From Trichomonas vaginalis G3 (taxonomy: Eukaryota; Parabasalia; Trichomonadida; Trichomonadidae): a stretch of 64,000 nucleotides of DNA. The position numbers and the translations under genes are program-made. The DNA is taken from contig NC_067207.1 in NCBI RefSeq assembly GCF_026262505.1, positions 16,150,082-16,214,081 on the forward strand, in the 5' to 3' direction. The notes under the pieces were generated by a model. That model had not been told where the DNA came from. It saw only the letters and a program-made list of their open reading frames with translations, and did not search any database. This document shows positions 28,967 through 37,563 of this stretch, in pieces (the stretch's first letter is position 1; each line of letters opens with the position of its first letter).

Positions 28967-29392
28967 ATGAGCTTGTCAAAATCAGAGCGAGAGTCTATTA
29001 TATTAAATGACGCCAGAGGAATACAACATCCTTTCTATTATGTAAGTCAGAGTAAGGATGGTAAAATATACGTAAGAAAAAGAAAGGTTCCATTAGCGAA
29101 TACAGAGAGCGACAACATTAAGGTGCATGGCACCGAGGGCGAAGCCCATATAAAACCTTCTGTTCAAACTGAGTCAATAGAACCAGAAGAAAAGAAGCCA
29201 GATGTACTTTCAATAACGAACCAAGAGCTTATTGCAAAGTTCGTGAATTTCATTGAAAAGCAAACCGAGTCAAAGAATCCTGACCCGCCAGTGAAAGAAG
29301 TTGAGACAAAAGAGAATGTACAGTTCATTGAAAATGTCAAGAAACAACTTCCACCACGAATGCCAAGAAGAAGAGTGAGAATAATGAAGTAA
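28967..29392 (+). CDS. Maverick protein, 141 aa, basic end
   Basis: N-terminal globular part (KSERESIILNDARGIQHPFY) with KIYVRKRKVPL, a disordered Glu/Pro linker, and a basic C-terminus (PPRMPRRRVRIMK). Sits 27 bp upstream of the capsid gene, suggesting a virion or assembly protein. A GGGC/GCCC mini-hairpin (29137-29147) lies in the linker. Copy at 58198-58632, differing in the linker. Confidence 0.55.
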   Translation: MSLSKSERESIILNDARGIQHPFYYVSQSKDGKIYVRKRKVPLANTESDNIKVHGTEGEAHIKPSVQTESIEPEEKKPDVLSITNQELIAKFVNFIEKQTESKNPDPPVKEVETKENVQFIENVKKQLPPRMPRRRVRIMK

Positions 29393-29419
29393 ATAGATAT
29401 TTTTATCTGAAGTAAATAC

Positions 29420-30993
29420 ATGCAGAACGAACAGCTAAACGAATTTACTCCAGCAGAGCATATTCATCAGATTCGCTCATATTTCGATATCATAGACAAT
29501 GCAGTTCAAATTGGTGACACTAATAGAAAATATTCTGACGCAAAGATTCCATCACAACCTGGAACTGCTAAAGATAACACATGGGTAACATTCAATCTCT
29601 CACCTCCTGGTGAAAATATGTTGGACCTTTACAATACATTCATTACGTATAAAATGGAAGGTCAATTTATTGTAGATAAAGAAATTGGTTCAGGTTCCAA
29701 TAAAACAAACCCACCAGGATTTTGGATTGGTTTCGATGACGCTTTCTATGCAGTTGCTGGATATCAAATCCTTGCAAATGGTCGTATCGTATATTCTCAA
29801 GACAACGCAAGAGAAGAAGCATATATAACTTCAAACTCACAAACTACCGAACAAATAAAGAAAGTAGATGTTTTCTCAAAGACTCGACATGAAGATGTAT
29901 GGAGTCATTCGGGAACATGCAGAACAGGACAAATTGTTAGTGGTCCAATTACAGCAGGAAAATCATTTGATTTTAAGCTTCGTTTAAGAATTCCTGTTAG
30001 AAGATTCCTTCCATTAGAAGCTATTCGATTTATTCCAGCTTTTGCAGGAAACATTCAGCTTAAAGTAAAGTTCAGTAGCGACGCCTTACAATGCACATCT
30101 ATATCTGTAAATGATATCATTGCTTTCAATCCAACTCTTAAAGTTGCATTTGCTTCAGATTCAAATCCACCGACAAATAAATTTGTTCCATGGAATGAAC
30201 CATTCACTATGATAACGAAGGCAGTAGAAGCTAGTGGAACAGTTACTATTACAACTGTAACCCAGCAACTATTTCGAACAAAGATGGATTTTAATGAATG
30301 TTTCATTCATCCAAAGTCATTCTCTTTAGACCCTAACATTTATACAGAACTTGTAGAACATTATACAAACGAGGCTTTATGTTTTCCTGTTAAAGTTATG
30401 GATTGGATTCCTATGGACGGTTCATTCTCAAAGAATACAGATAGTTCAAGTGCAACATTTACAGCAGCTTATACGCCTATTAATGTTAAAAGTATTTGGG
30501 CACTATTTAGAAAGAAAGACAACTATTATGTTAATTTTGAGAACCCTAAGTTTAAATATTTCAGCTTTCCATGGGAGCTTATGGAAATATGCCTGCAGAA
30601 CCTGAAAAATCATATGGACCTGTATTTTATGAAATGGTTGCGAACGCCTGCAATACAAACAATGATATGATAGGATTTAATGAAGATGTTATGAGGTCAT
30701 TGGTGGATGATGGTAGTGTGGAACATAAATGGGATAGCTATGACAACACACATTTCTTATGTGGTTTTCCAACAGAAGTGGACTTTTGCTTCCAGCAAGG
30801 TCAAACATCTACTGCTCCAATAACATACAAATTGTCTGTTAAAGGACCTATTGAACTAGCAACTGAAAATGTACCAAAGCCACTTATTGGATTTATGAGG
30901 GATTGTTGCTTTGCCATTCAGGTGCGTGCTAATGGCATCCCCATAATAAGATTAGATGACTATAACTTAGCTACGGACGACAGTGAGGAATAA
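29420..30993 (+). pseudogene. Probable Maverick major capsid protein (outer copy, broken)
   Basis: About 524 codons, the size of double jelly-roll capsid proteins of Polintons. Beta-rich with DNTWVTFNLSPPGENMLD, GYQILANGRIVYSQ, a segment ending PVRRFLPLEAIRFIPAF and LKVKFSSDALQC, the pattern of hexamer-forming capsids in this group. About one break. The inner copy (58659-60233) is uninterrupted and close to identical. Identification is by size, position and general pattern, not a decisive motif. Confidence 0.65.
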
Positions 30994-31024
30994 AGGGATG
31001 AACGTTTATTTTTAAAGCTTATAA

Positions 31025-31462
31025 ATGAGTTCTTCATCAAGCTCTCGTGAACCTTCACCATCTATGAAACAAACTTTACCAAACGATTATGGAGCACCTA
31101 TTGAATTTTTCTTACGAGCTGCACAATGGCAAAGAGCAGTCTCACCAAGGTTAGGTGTTCCACCAGCTCCTGTCAAAAATAGCATTTGGTCAAGTCCTTA
31201 TATAAGATATGGTCTCCCACTAGGTTTGCTAGCTACAGCAGGAGCAGTTATGATGTTGAAAAGAAATAAAGCAAATGTTGTAAATAATACTGAAGTAGCT
31301 GAAGTTAAACAAACTCCAACACCTTCGCCAAAACCTTCAATGACTCCTGAACCTATGGAAGTACAAACTCCTGTTCAAAAGTCAACTCCTAAACCGACTC
31401 CAACATTTAAACCAGAACCTACTCCTCAAATAAATCGTAAAACTCCTGCGTTTCCTTACTGA
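31025..31462 (+). CDS. Single-span membrane protein with Pro-rich tail, 145 aa
   Basis: Ser-rich start, a mid-protein hydrophobic segment (YGLPLGLLATAGAVMML, about residues 60-76) followed by KRNK, then a Pro/Thr/Lys tail. Topology like a small virion membrane or entry protein. Follows the capsid gene by 31 bp. Copy at 60265-60705. Confidence 0.6.
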   Translation: MSSSSSSREPSPSMKQTLPNDYGAPIEFFLRAAQWQRAVSPRLGVPPAPVKNSIWSSPYIRYGLPLGLLATAGAVMMLKRNKANVVNNTEVAEVKQTPTPSPKPSMTPEPMEVQTPVQKSTPKPTPTFKPEPTPQINRKTPAFPY

Positions 31463-31510
31463 AAAAATAACGTTATTTTTATTTAATATTAAAATTTTTA
31501 TTTGATTGAA

Positions 31511-31750
31511 ATGACAAATAAAGTCACTGAAGCAATGAAACAAAAGTTTTTGGTAGAATACATTAAATCAGGAACTATTCCAGAAGGTTTTTACATTCAT
31601 ACTATGAAGGAAGGTAGAGTTCAGTTTAGAAAGATAAAGCAACCATTAGATAGAGAAGGTAAATTAAGAAAGATTAAACTTCATGAGGACAACATTGCTG
31701 AACTTAAGAAGAAGTTAGAAGAGTTGGAGAAAGTCAATGATGAAAAATGA
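31511..31750 (+). CDS. Small coiled-coil Maverick protein, 79 aa
   Basis: Start taken at MTNKVTEAMKQKF. C-terminal heptads (HEDNIAELKKKLEELEK). Last gene before the right terminal repeat; same family as 16659-16895. Confidence 0.6.
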   Translation: MTNKVTEAMKQKFLVEYIKSGTIPEGFYIHTMKEGRVQFRKIKQPLDREGKLRKIKLHEDNIAELKKKLEELEKVNDEK

Positions 31751-32034
31751 AGAAACCAAGGAAGAGAGTTATAAAGCAATGAATTCAACAGGGTAGAAAT
31801 GAGGTTAGAAATCGGGTTAGATATACCCTTCTACCCTAAATTTATTTTTGGGCTATGTTTTCATACGTGTGAGGGTGGTGATATCATTTATTTTTAAGTT
31901 TATTTTTTTTAAAATTATTTTTTATTTTATTTTTATATAAATGACGAAAACTATTGAGATAACAAACTACAACGGTCATGAGTTCAAGAATTTGTTCTTC
32001 GTTCCTCGTGAAAATATATTCTATCAGATACGAG
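31750..32034. repeat. Right terminal repeat of the outer Maverick, inner part
   Basis: Inverse of 11206-11495. Contains an inverted GGTAGA-flavour boundary site (31791-31838). Cut at 32035-32040 by the inner Maverick; continues at 63210-63648. Confidence 0.88.
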
Positions 32035-32040
32035 GGAGAA
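31941..32040 (+). pseudogene. TIR gene of the outer Maverick, first part (split by inner Maverick)
   Basis: Begins MTKTIEITNYNGHEF like 10977-11303. The inner Maverick is inserted within it; its other part is at 63210-63442. Confidence 0.85.
32035..32040. repeat. Target-site duplication GGAGAA, left copy (inner Maverick)
   Basis: Repeated at 63210-63215 outside the other tip. Confidence 0.9.
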
Positions 32041-32674
32041 GTTAGTATACAAGTATTGGGTACTGTGGCACTGCGTTCCACCTTACCCAATACTTGTGAA
32101 TTTGACACTTTACAAAACCGCCAACCACTTCACTTCACTAACGAACTCACTAATGTAAAAAATAAACGTTCTCACTATCATTCTCACTAACGACTTCACT
32201 AATGTTCTCATAAATTTTCCTCAATATCTTCATCATCAGTGTTAACCCTATTGTAGTCATACTTGAAGCCATAAACTTTCTCTAACTTCTTAACGTACAA
32301 TTTACATAACTTACCTTCGTCATCGTATGGTTTAATGATATAACTATTTCTATCTTTATACACAGTCAATGAAAAGTCAACTGGTCTCGGATGTATTTGA
32401 AAGAACATGTTATGCTCAGGAAGGAAGAATAAATGTTTAAATGTATGTTTGTTATACTGTGGAATTCGAATGAGTTGCTTTTGTTCTGTCATTTACATCC
32501 AAATAAAAATTTTCAGCAAAATAAAAAATAAACTTAAAAATTAATGATATCACCACCCTCACATGTATGAAAACATAGCACAAAAATAAATTTAGGTGAA
32601 GTGGTGAGATCTCACCTCTTTTTTCACCCGGTTTTTCACCCTGTTGAATTCATTGCTTTATAACTCTCTTCCTT
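32041..32674. repeat. Left terminal inverted repeat of the inner Maverick
   Basis: Tip hairpin 32049-32098, short TTCACTAACG-like iterations 32130-32205, TIR gene 32208-32492, GGTGA-flavour boundary site 32594-32642. Confidence 0.88.
32208..32492 (-). CDS. TIR-encoded Maverick protein, 94 aa
   Basis: Starts MTEQKQLIRIPQYNKHTFKH; acidic end (NTDDEDIEENL). Diverged relative of the 108-aa TIR gene of the outer Maverick. A second copy, with one residue difference seen (FKHLFF versus FKHLLF), lies at 62750-63034 in the right repeat. Confidence 0.7.
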   Translation of the reverse strand: MTEQKQLIRIPQYNKHTFKHLFFLPEHNMFFQIHPRPVDFSLTVYKDRNSYIIKPYDDEGKLCKLYVKKLEKVYGFKYDYNRVNTDDEDIEENL

Positions 32675-33186
32675 GGTTTCTTTTTAGTTGCTTTCTTCAC
32701 GTCCGTCTCCAACTTGACTGTCTTTCTTCTTCGTCCGTAATGATACCAGTTACTTCCACCAGTCAATGGGTCAAATGGTCTTTCGTAAGGGTTTCCATAC
32801 ATTCCATAAGGTCCGTATGGATAAACCGCTGGTGGAAGTTGTGGAGAAGAAACATTTTCTATAGTTCCATCGACTCTATTTAAATGCATTGTTTCACCTT
32901 TCATCTGGTCATTAAAGTCTTTTGCGTGTTTTGCAAACTCATCGTCCTTTCCTAAAGCATTTTCTGACTCAGTCGCAACCAAATTGGATGCTTTATTTAT
33001 GAGCCCTATTTTATTTAATCTTAACTTCTTTGCAACCCAGCCTCCAATCTTTCCTTTATTTGCATCTAATGTCTTCGAAACCCTTCCTCCACTCATTTTA
33101 TTTACTGCGTCATAAGCTCCAAGTGCTTTTGCTCCAAATGCTAATGCTTTTGTTCCCATTGCGCCTAAAGCTGCCCAAGCTACCAT
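32650..33186 (-). CDS. Ala/Gly-rich Maverick protein, 178 aa (inner copy)
   Basis: One residue difference noticed from 11461-11997 near the N-terminus (AIGTK versus AMGTK). Same abutting arrangement with the next gene. Confidence 0.65.
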   Translation of the reverse strand: MVAWAALGAMGTKALAFGAKALGAYDAVNKMSGGRVSKTLDANKGKIGGWVAKKLRLNKIGLINKASNLVATESENALGKDDEFAKHAKDFNDQMKGETMHLNRVDGTIENVSSPQLPPAVYPYGPYGMYGNPYERPFDPLTGGSNWYHYGRRRKTVKLETDVKKATKKKPRKRVIKQ

Positions 33187-33384
33187 TTACACAATATTAA
33201 AATCATCTCTCTTCAATATTATCTCATAAAAGTTCTCGTTACTGGAGAAAGTCAATGAAACATAAACGTTCTCATTCATAAACTTCTTTCTTATATCATC
33301 TATACGCTTCAAAATGTCTGAACAATTGCTAACATCTTCTACAACAGTTATTTCATCATGAATGACCTTCAAGAACAAGCTCAT
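33187..33384 (-). CDS. Small Maverick protein, 65 aa (inner copy)
   Basis: Same as 11998-12222 but without the hairpin-encoded insert. Confidence 0.58.
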   Translation of the reverse strand: MSLFLKVIHDEITVVEDVSNCSDILKRIDDIRKKFMNENVYVSLTFSSNENFYEIILKRDDFNIV

Positions 33385-34266
33385 TTAATATGCAATTAAA
33401 ATCATTTCAATAATGAGTCCATCCTTTCCATCTTTGGGTAGCACAACATCTTTCATTGAAGAAGGTTCAACAAGTCTTATATTAAACTTACTGACAAAGT
33501 TTGTTATACTATAATGCTTCGGTGGCGAATACATATAGTTTGAAAGACATAATATAGATTCTTCAGCAAATTCACTTATACTGGATTTTATAACAATGTT
33601 CTCACGAGACCAAATACCACCAATTGACAATCTTGTAAGCAATCCTGCTGAACCTTCTACTGTAAACGTCGATGGTAACATTCCACGAAGGTCATCTATT
33701 GACATCTTTGAGTCACTGAATTTAAATATTTTCTTAAAGCAATCGTCATTATCTAACCATGCAATAGCTTTGAAGTTTTCATTCGAATATACATCTGCTT
33801 CATTAAATGTAAATCCTGACTTCTTTGCAGAGATGACTTTAAAATCTATTGAGTTTGTTTCAAAATTATATGCTATGGTAACTTCTGAAGGTAATGGATG
33901 TCCTTCCGCAGTCAGTTGTTCTCTCACTACCGTTTGAAGCTTTGTATTAAAAACTTTCATGTCATCTCCTGTGTCTAGGTTCACATACACAGCAACAGGG
34001 AAACTATCTTGCTTCTTTGTTTCATCATTATACCTCAAAAAATTAAAGTTCTTCAATAATATTGTTCTTCCTGCTGGAATACTTCGAACCTGTCTTATTT
34101 CAATAGCTTTCTCACCTCCTACATACTCTACCCAGTGTCTTGGATATTCATAAGTATACTGACTTTCTTGAATTTTGGTTGGTTTCATCATAACATGTTC
34201 ATAGTATATCTTTATACTCTTGTCAGTTAGACTCGGTGCTATGTTCTGAATATTTCTGACTTGCAT
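33385..34266 (-). CDS. Maverick structural-module protein, 293 aa (inner copy)
   Basis: Start at MQVRNIQ as in 12223-13104; a few conservative differences. Shares a 16-bp divergent start region with the ATPase. Confidence 0.62.
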   Translation of the reverse strand: MQVRNIQNIAPSLTDKSIKIYYEHVMMKPTKIQESQYTYEYPRHWVEYVGGEKAIEIRQVRSIPAGRTILLKNFNFLRYNDETKKQDSFPVAVYVNLDTGDDMKVFNTKLQTVVREQLTAEGHPLPSEVTIAYNFETNSIDFKVISAKKSGFTFNEADVYSNENFKAIAWLDNDDCFKKIFKFSDSKMSIDDLRGMLPSTFTVEGSAGLLTRLSIGGIWSRENIVIKSSISEFAEESILCLSNYMYSPPKHYSITNFVSKFNIRLVEPSSMKDVVLPKDGKDGLIIEMILIAY

Positions 34267-34282
34267 TTTTAATGGAGATAAA

Positions 34283-35170
34283 ATGAAGCATTTAATACAT
34301 GATGTAGATGAAGACATGAATGAAACTACAGACAAACTTAACTCTTCTCTTATTCTTCCTTTCAGCAAAGATTATGAATTCTGTTCAAATGGTGTGTATT
34401 TCTATTGTGGAAAGATGGGGTCAGGAAAGACATTTAATCTCATTCGTCATATTCTTATAACAGAACGTTTAGGAAATGACTCATATTATGACCAAATCAT
34501 TATATCATCAACTTCAGACTCTATGGACTCAACAGCGAAAACATTTATGTCAAAAGTTCAAGCCTCTGTCGTTAAAGTTCCAGACAGTGAACTCATTGAA
34601 TTTCTTCAACGTTACATTCGACGTAAGAGGAAATATTATGCCATCGTTGAATTTATACAGTCAGGAATGCAAAAGACTTCTGAGGAGATGGAAAGAATTA
34701 TTGACAAACACCACTTACGTCAGTACTCAGGAGTTTACGATATGAAACGACTTACAAACTACATTCTGTCAAAACTTTCAAAATACCCCTTCAAAAAGTA
34801 TCCTTCAAACACTCTGCTCGTTTGCGACGACTTCGCCGGAAAAGGTTTAGTTTCAAAGCCTGACTCACCATTAGCTAACATCATAACTAAAGTCAGACAT
34901 TACCACTTAACTGTAGCAATACTTATGCAAACATGGCGTTTTCTTGCTTTAAACATAAAACGTCTCATAACTGACTTCGTTATCTTTCAAGGTTTCTCAC
35001 GCTATGATATTGAACTCATTTGGAAACAGTCAGGTATAACATTACCTTTTGAAGAAATTTGGGAAGCATATAAGTCTCTCATCTCTCCTCGTTCATACCT
35101 TGAGATTCATATCATGACTAATACCATTAAAGTCAAAAATATTCCATGGGAACGACCAACATTGTTTTAA
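34283..35170 (+). CDS. Maverick packaging ATPase (inner copy)
   Basis: Walker A GKMGSGKT and Walker B LLVCDDF present. 295 residues; differs from 13121-14008 at only a couple of residues, mostly silent changes at DNA level. Confidence 0.88.
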   Translation: MKHLIHDVDEDMNETTDKLNSSLILPFSKDYEFCSNGVYFYCGKMGSGKTFNLIRHILITERLGNDSYYDQIIISSTSDSMDSTAKTFMSKVQASVVKVPDSELIEFLQRYIRRKRKYYAIVEFIQSGMQKTSEEMERIIDKHHLRQYSGVYDMKRLTNYILSKLSKYPFKKYPSNTLLVCDDFAGKGLVSKPDSPLANIITKVRHYHLTVAILMQTWRFLALNIKRLITDFVIFQGFSRYDIELIWKQSGITLPFEEIWEAYKSLISPRSYLEIHIMTNTIKVKNIPWERPTLF

Positions 35171-35568
35171 AGTTTAACCTTCAATTGACTGATGGTAAAC
35201 AAATTCCATGCATCTCTGTCGCCATTTCTGTTAATATTTTTGCTGTCATTCATATCATCCACTTCCCCATCCGTTAGCTTTTGAGGATATGCGTTAGAAT
35301 AGCTGTTCTTAAATGAAGGCTTTTCACCTTTGAGAGCATAAACTCTATAACTTTCTGCATACTTTATGTTTGAACCTCCTGAGCCATCATTGACATAAAT
35401 TTTTATAGGCTTCCACCCTTTGTTCATGTTCCTGCTTCTTCCCTTTGCTCTTTTGTTCAGTAGTTCTACATCTTTATACACAGCTCCTGTCTCAGTGAAT
35501 TCAACAATATTTTCATTCGTTAGCTTTACATTCAAACCCTTGTCGAGTATATTGTTCATTTCATACAT
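35167..35568 (-). CDS. Maverick protein, 133 aa (inner copy)
   Basis: Counterpart of 14005-14406, overlapping the ATPase end by 4 bases. Unknown function. Confidence 0.55.
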   Translation of the reverse strand: MYEMNNILDKGLNVKLTNENIVEFTETGAVYKDVELLNKRAKGRSRNMNKGWKPIKIYVNDGSGGSNIKYAESYRVYALKGEKPSFKNSYSNAYPQKLTDGEVDDMNDSKNINRNGDRDAWNLFTISQLKVKL

Positions 35569-35736
35569 ATAAAAGGTTTTTTTCTATATGAAATGAGAAG
35601 CAAATCCATCTTAGCTGGTGCCGTTAATGTTCCAATTGAACCAACATCAAATGTTGACTCACGAACGACAAACAATATTGTCATAAAGAACTATAGTTCA
35701 GAGTGTTTGAAAGAAAAATAACCAGATCTTAAGTCG

Positions 35737-36207
35737 GTGAATTTAAACACAGCTTCAAACGCTAACGCTACATCAGATGTTAAGTTAGAGTATCCACCAC
35801 TGGACCAAATTCTTTCAAGAGAAGCCAACGACAACCCTTACACAAATGTTCAAACAAATCCTTCAGATAAAGTAGACCATTACCTTCTTCAGTTATACCA
35901 AACAATTTTACTCAAAGACGATAAGAAGCTTTTGACAAATCTTATAAGTAAGAACCAAATAATTCTAACAAAGGAGAACCTTGAAAATGTTATATCACGA
36001 ATAACAGGGAAACAATGTGTCATTGACTATCTCGACCCTGAAATCGAATGCTGTGGTCAAACTCCACTATTCATGAAAATAGGTAACATCCGCATCATTG
36101 AAACACCAGGAACTACAGGAGTTGAGTTTAAGTATAGATATTCGAACGAGTATACAAAACTTTCAACAGAATATAAACTTTGCTTGAAATATGTTTTAGT
36201 AAATTAA
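35737..36207 (+). CDS. Maverick protein, ~156 aa (inner copy); start uncertain
   Basis: Counterpart of 14576-15046; two residue differences seen. Like the outer copy it lacks an ATG at its beginning. Confidence 0.5.
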   Translation: MNLNTASNANATSDVKLEYPPLDQILSREANDNPYTNVQTNPSDKVDHYLLQLYQTILLKDDKKLLTNLISKNQIILTKENLENVISRITGKQCVIDYLDPEIECCGQTPLFMKIGNIRIIETPGTTGVEFKYRYSNEYTKLSTEYKLCLKYVLVN

Positions 36208-36257
36208 AGCAGTCAGGACCTTCGGTCTTGGCGCTTTGCGCCGTCAGTCAAAAAATT

Positions 36258-36500
36258 TCAAGTTAGCAATTTGTAATATCTATCCAAAACTTCTTCAACA
36301 GTATCGAACTCATCTTCATAATGCAAACCTAATCTTATTGACTTGGCGCAGTTTTCACTAACACAATATTTTTCTGTTCTCTTGACTGACATAACTAACT
36401 CATTTGTTTCATCAAACAGCAACAACCAAAGTTCATGACCTAATACATAACATTCATACTTTATATTTTTAGCTCTGAGTTCTCTTGTAAGCTGTTGCAT
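36258..36500 (-). CDS. Small Maverick protein, 80 aa (inner copy)
   Basis: Counterpart of 15098-15340; starts MQQLTRELRAKN. Overlaps the next minus-strand gene by about 40 bases. Confidence 0.55.
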   Translation of the reverse strand: MQQLTRELRAKNIKYECYVLGHELWLLLFDETNELVMSVKRTEKYCVSENCAKSIRLGLHYEDEFDTVEEVLDRYYKLLT

Positions 36501-37225
36501 TTAATATTTTCTAAAAAGTCAACTTCAACAGTCATTCGCACTGGTGCCTTCAGTTCTACAGGCTCTCCTTGAAAGTCAACAAGTCTGAATTGCATGTCTT
36601 TCAAATTATGAGGACTAATGCGAACCCATTTACCTAAATGAGTTGCTATGACAGGAACGTTTGGAATGAACATTGAATTTACTTCATAACAGAAAGACTT
36701 ATATTCTACTGAACCTTTACTATTAACTCCTGAAATACCTGTGACATTAGCTATTTTTGACTCAATGTACAAACAATTGCCATAACATACATATGGAACA
36801 GATTTCATCTCAATCGTTTTGTCAACACTTTTCAAAGGAAATGTCATATGGTATGCACCCAAAAGAAGTTGTACTCTATGACTCATTCTTGTGTTATCTT
36901 AAACTCTTTCTCGCTGCTGAACTTCAATGTTCCCTCAGAAGAGAGTTCGACATCTATGTTGTCAATAGTTTCTTCATTTATGAGAGTATTTATGACTCCA
37001 GCAATTTTATCTATTCTATACCCAGCTCTGTTAGGAAATGTTATAACACTTTTTGTCATCTATTTCAATCTCTATGAAATCTGTTTCATCTGTTATGACA
37101 AAAGTTGCGATAGTATTGAAGTCAACAACTCTGAAAGCAAGCGCTTCATTCTGAAGACCTAAGTTTGTTTGTAGCTTTACTGTCCCGTATTCGTTTGGGT
37201 CTGTACTTTGCAAATAGAACAACAT
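36461..37225 (-). pseudogene. Maverick structural-module protein (inner copy, broken)
   Basis: Here the gene keeps its own start (MLFYLQSTDPNEYGTVKLQ), 17 bp from the divergent gene at 37243. Broken in one or two places. Fold and role as discussed for 15301-16002. Confidence 0.5.
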
Positions 37226-37242
37226 TTTATTCTCATTAAAAT

Positions 37243-37554
37243 ATGACTATTGCTGCATATGCGTATGAAACAAATGAAGCAAGAAGAGCACATGAACTAG
37301 TAAACGAAAACTCAACTTTAACCATTGAAGGCAATGATTTAGTCATTGACGATGGAAAAACTAAAAAAGTCATTGATTTCGATACTTTTAACACTTATGA
37401 CCCATTCATTACAACAAGCAAGGTTCCCATCATAAATGATGGAACGGTGCAATATATAAATTCTACAGTAGATGCCTCATTAGTGAAAGTATTAAATGTT
37501 CTCATTGAATTGTTAAAGAGCTTTCGATTTGACGACAACATTAAATGCCTATAG
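37243..37554 (+). CDS. Maverick protein, 103 aa, unknown
   Basis: Starts MTIAAYAYETNEARRAHELV; a beta-hairpin-like middle (STLTIEGNDLVIDDGKTKKV) and a Leu-rich C-terminal helix. Only 9 bases separate it from the tail-fibre gene, so it may be a partner or chaperone of the fibre (inference). Its place in the outer Maverick is taken by foreign DNA. Confidence 0.55.
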   Translation: MTIAAYAYETNEARRAHELVNENSTLTIEGNDLVIDDGKTKKVIDFDTFNTYDPFITTSKVPIINDGTVQYINSTVDASLVKVLNVLIELLKSFRFDDNIKCL

Positions 37555-37563
37555 AATTTAGTC

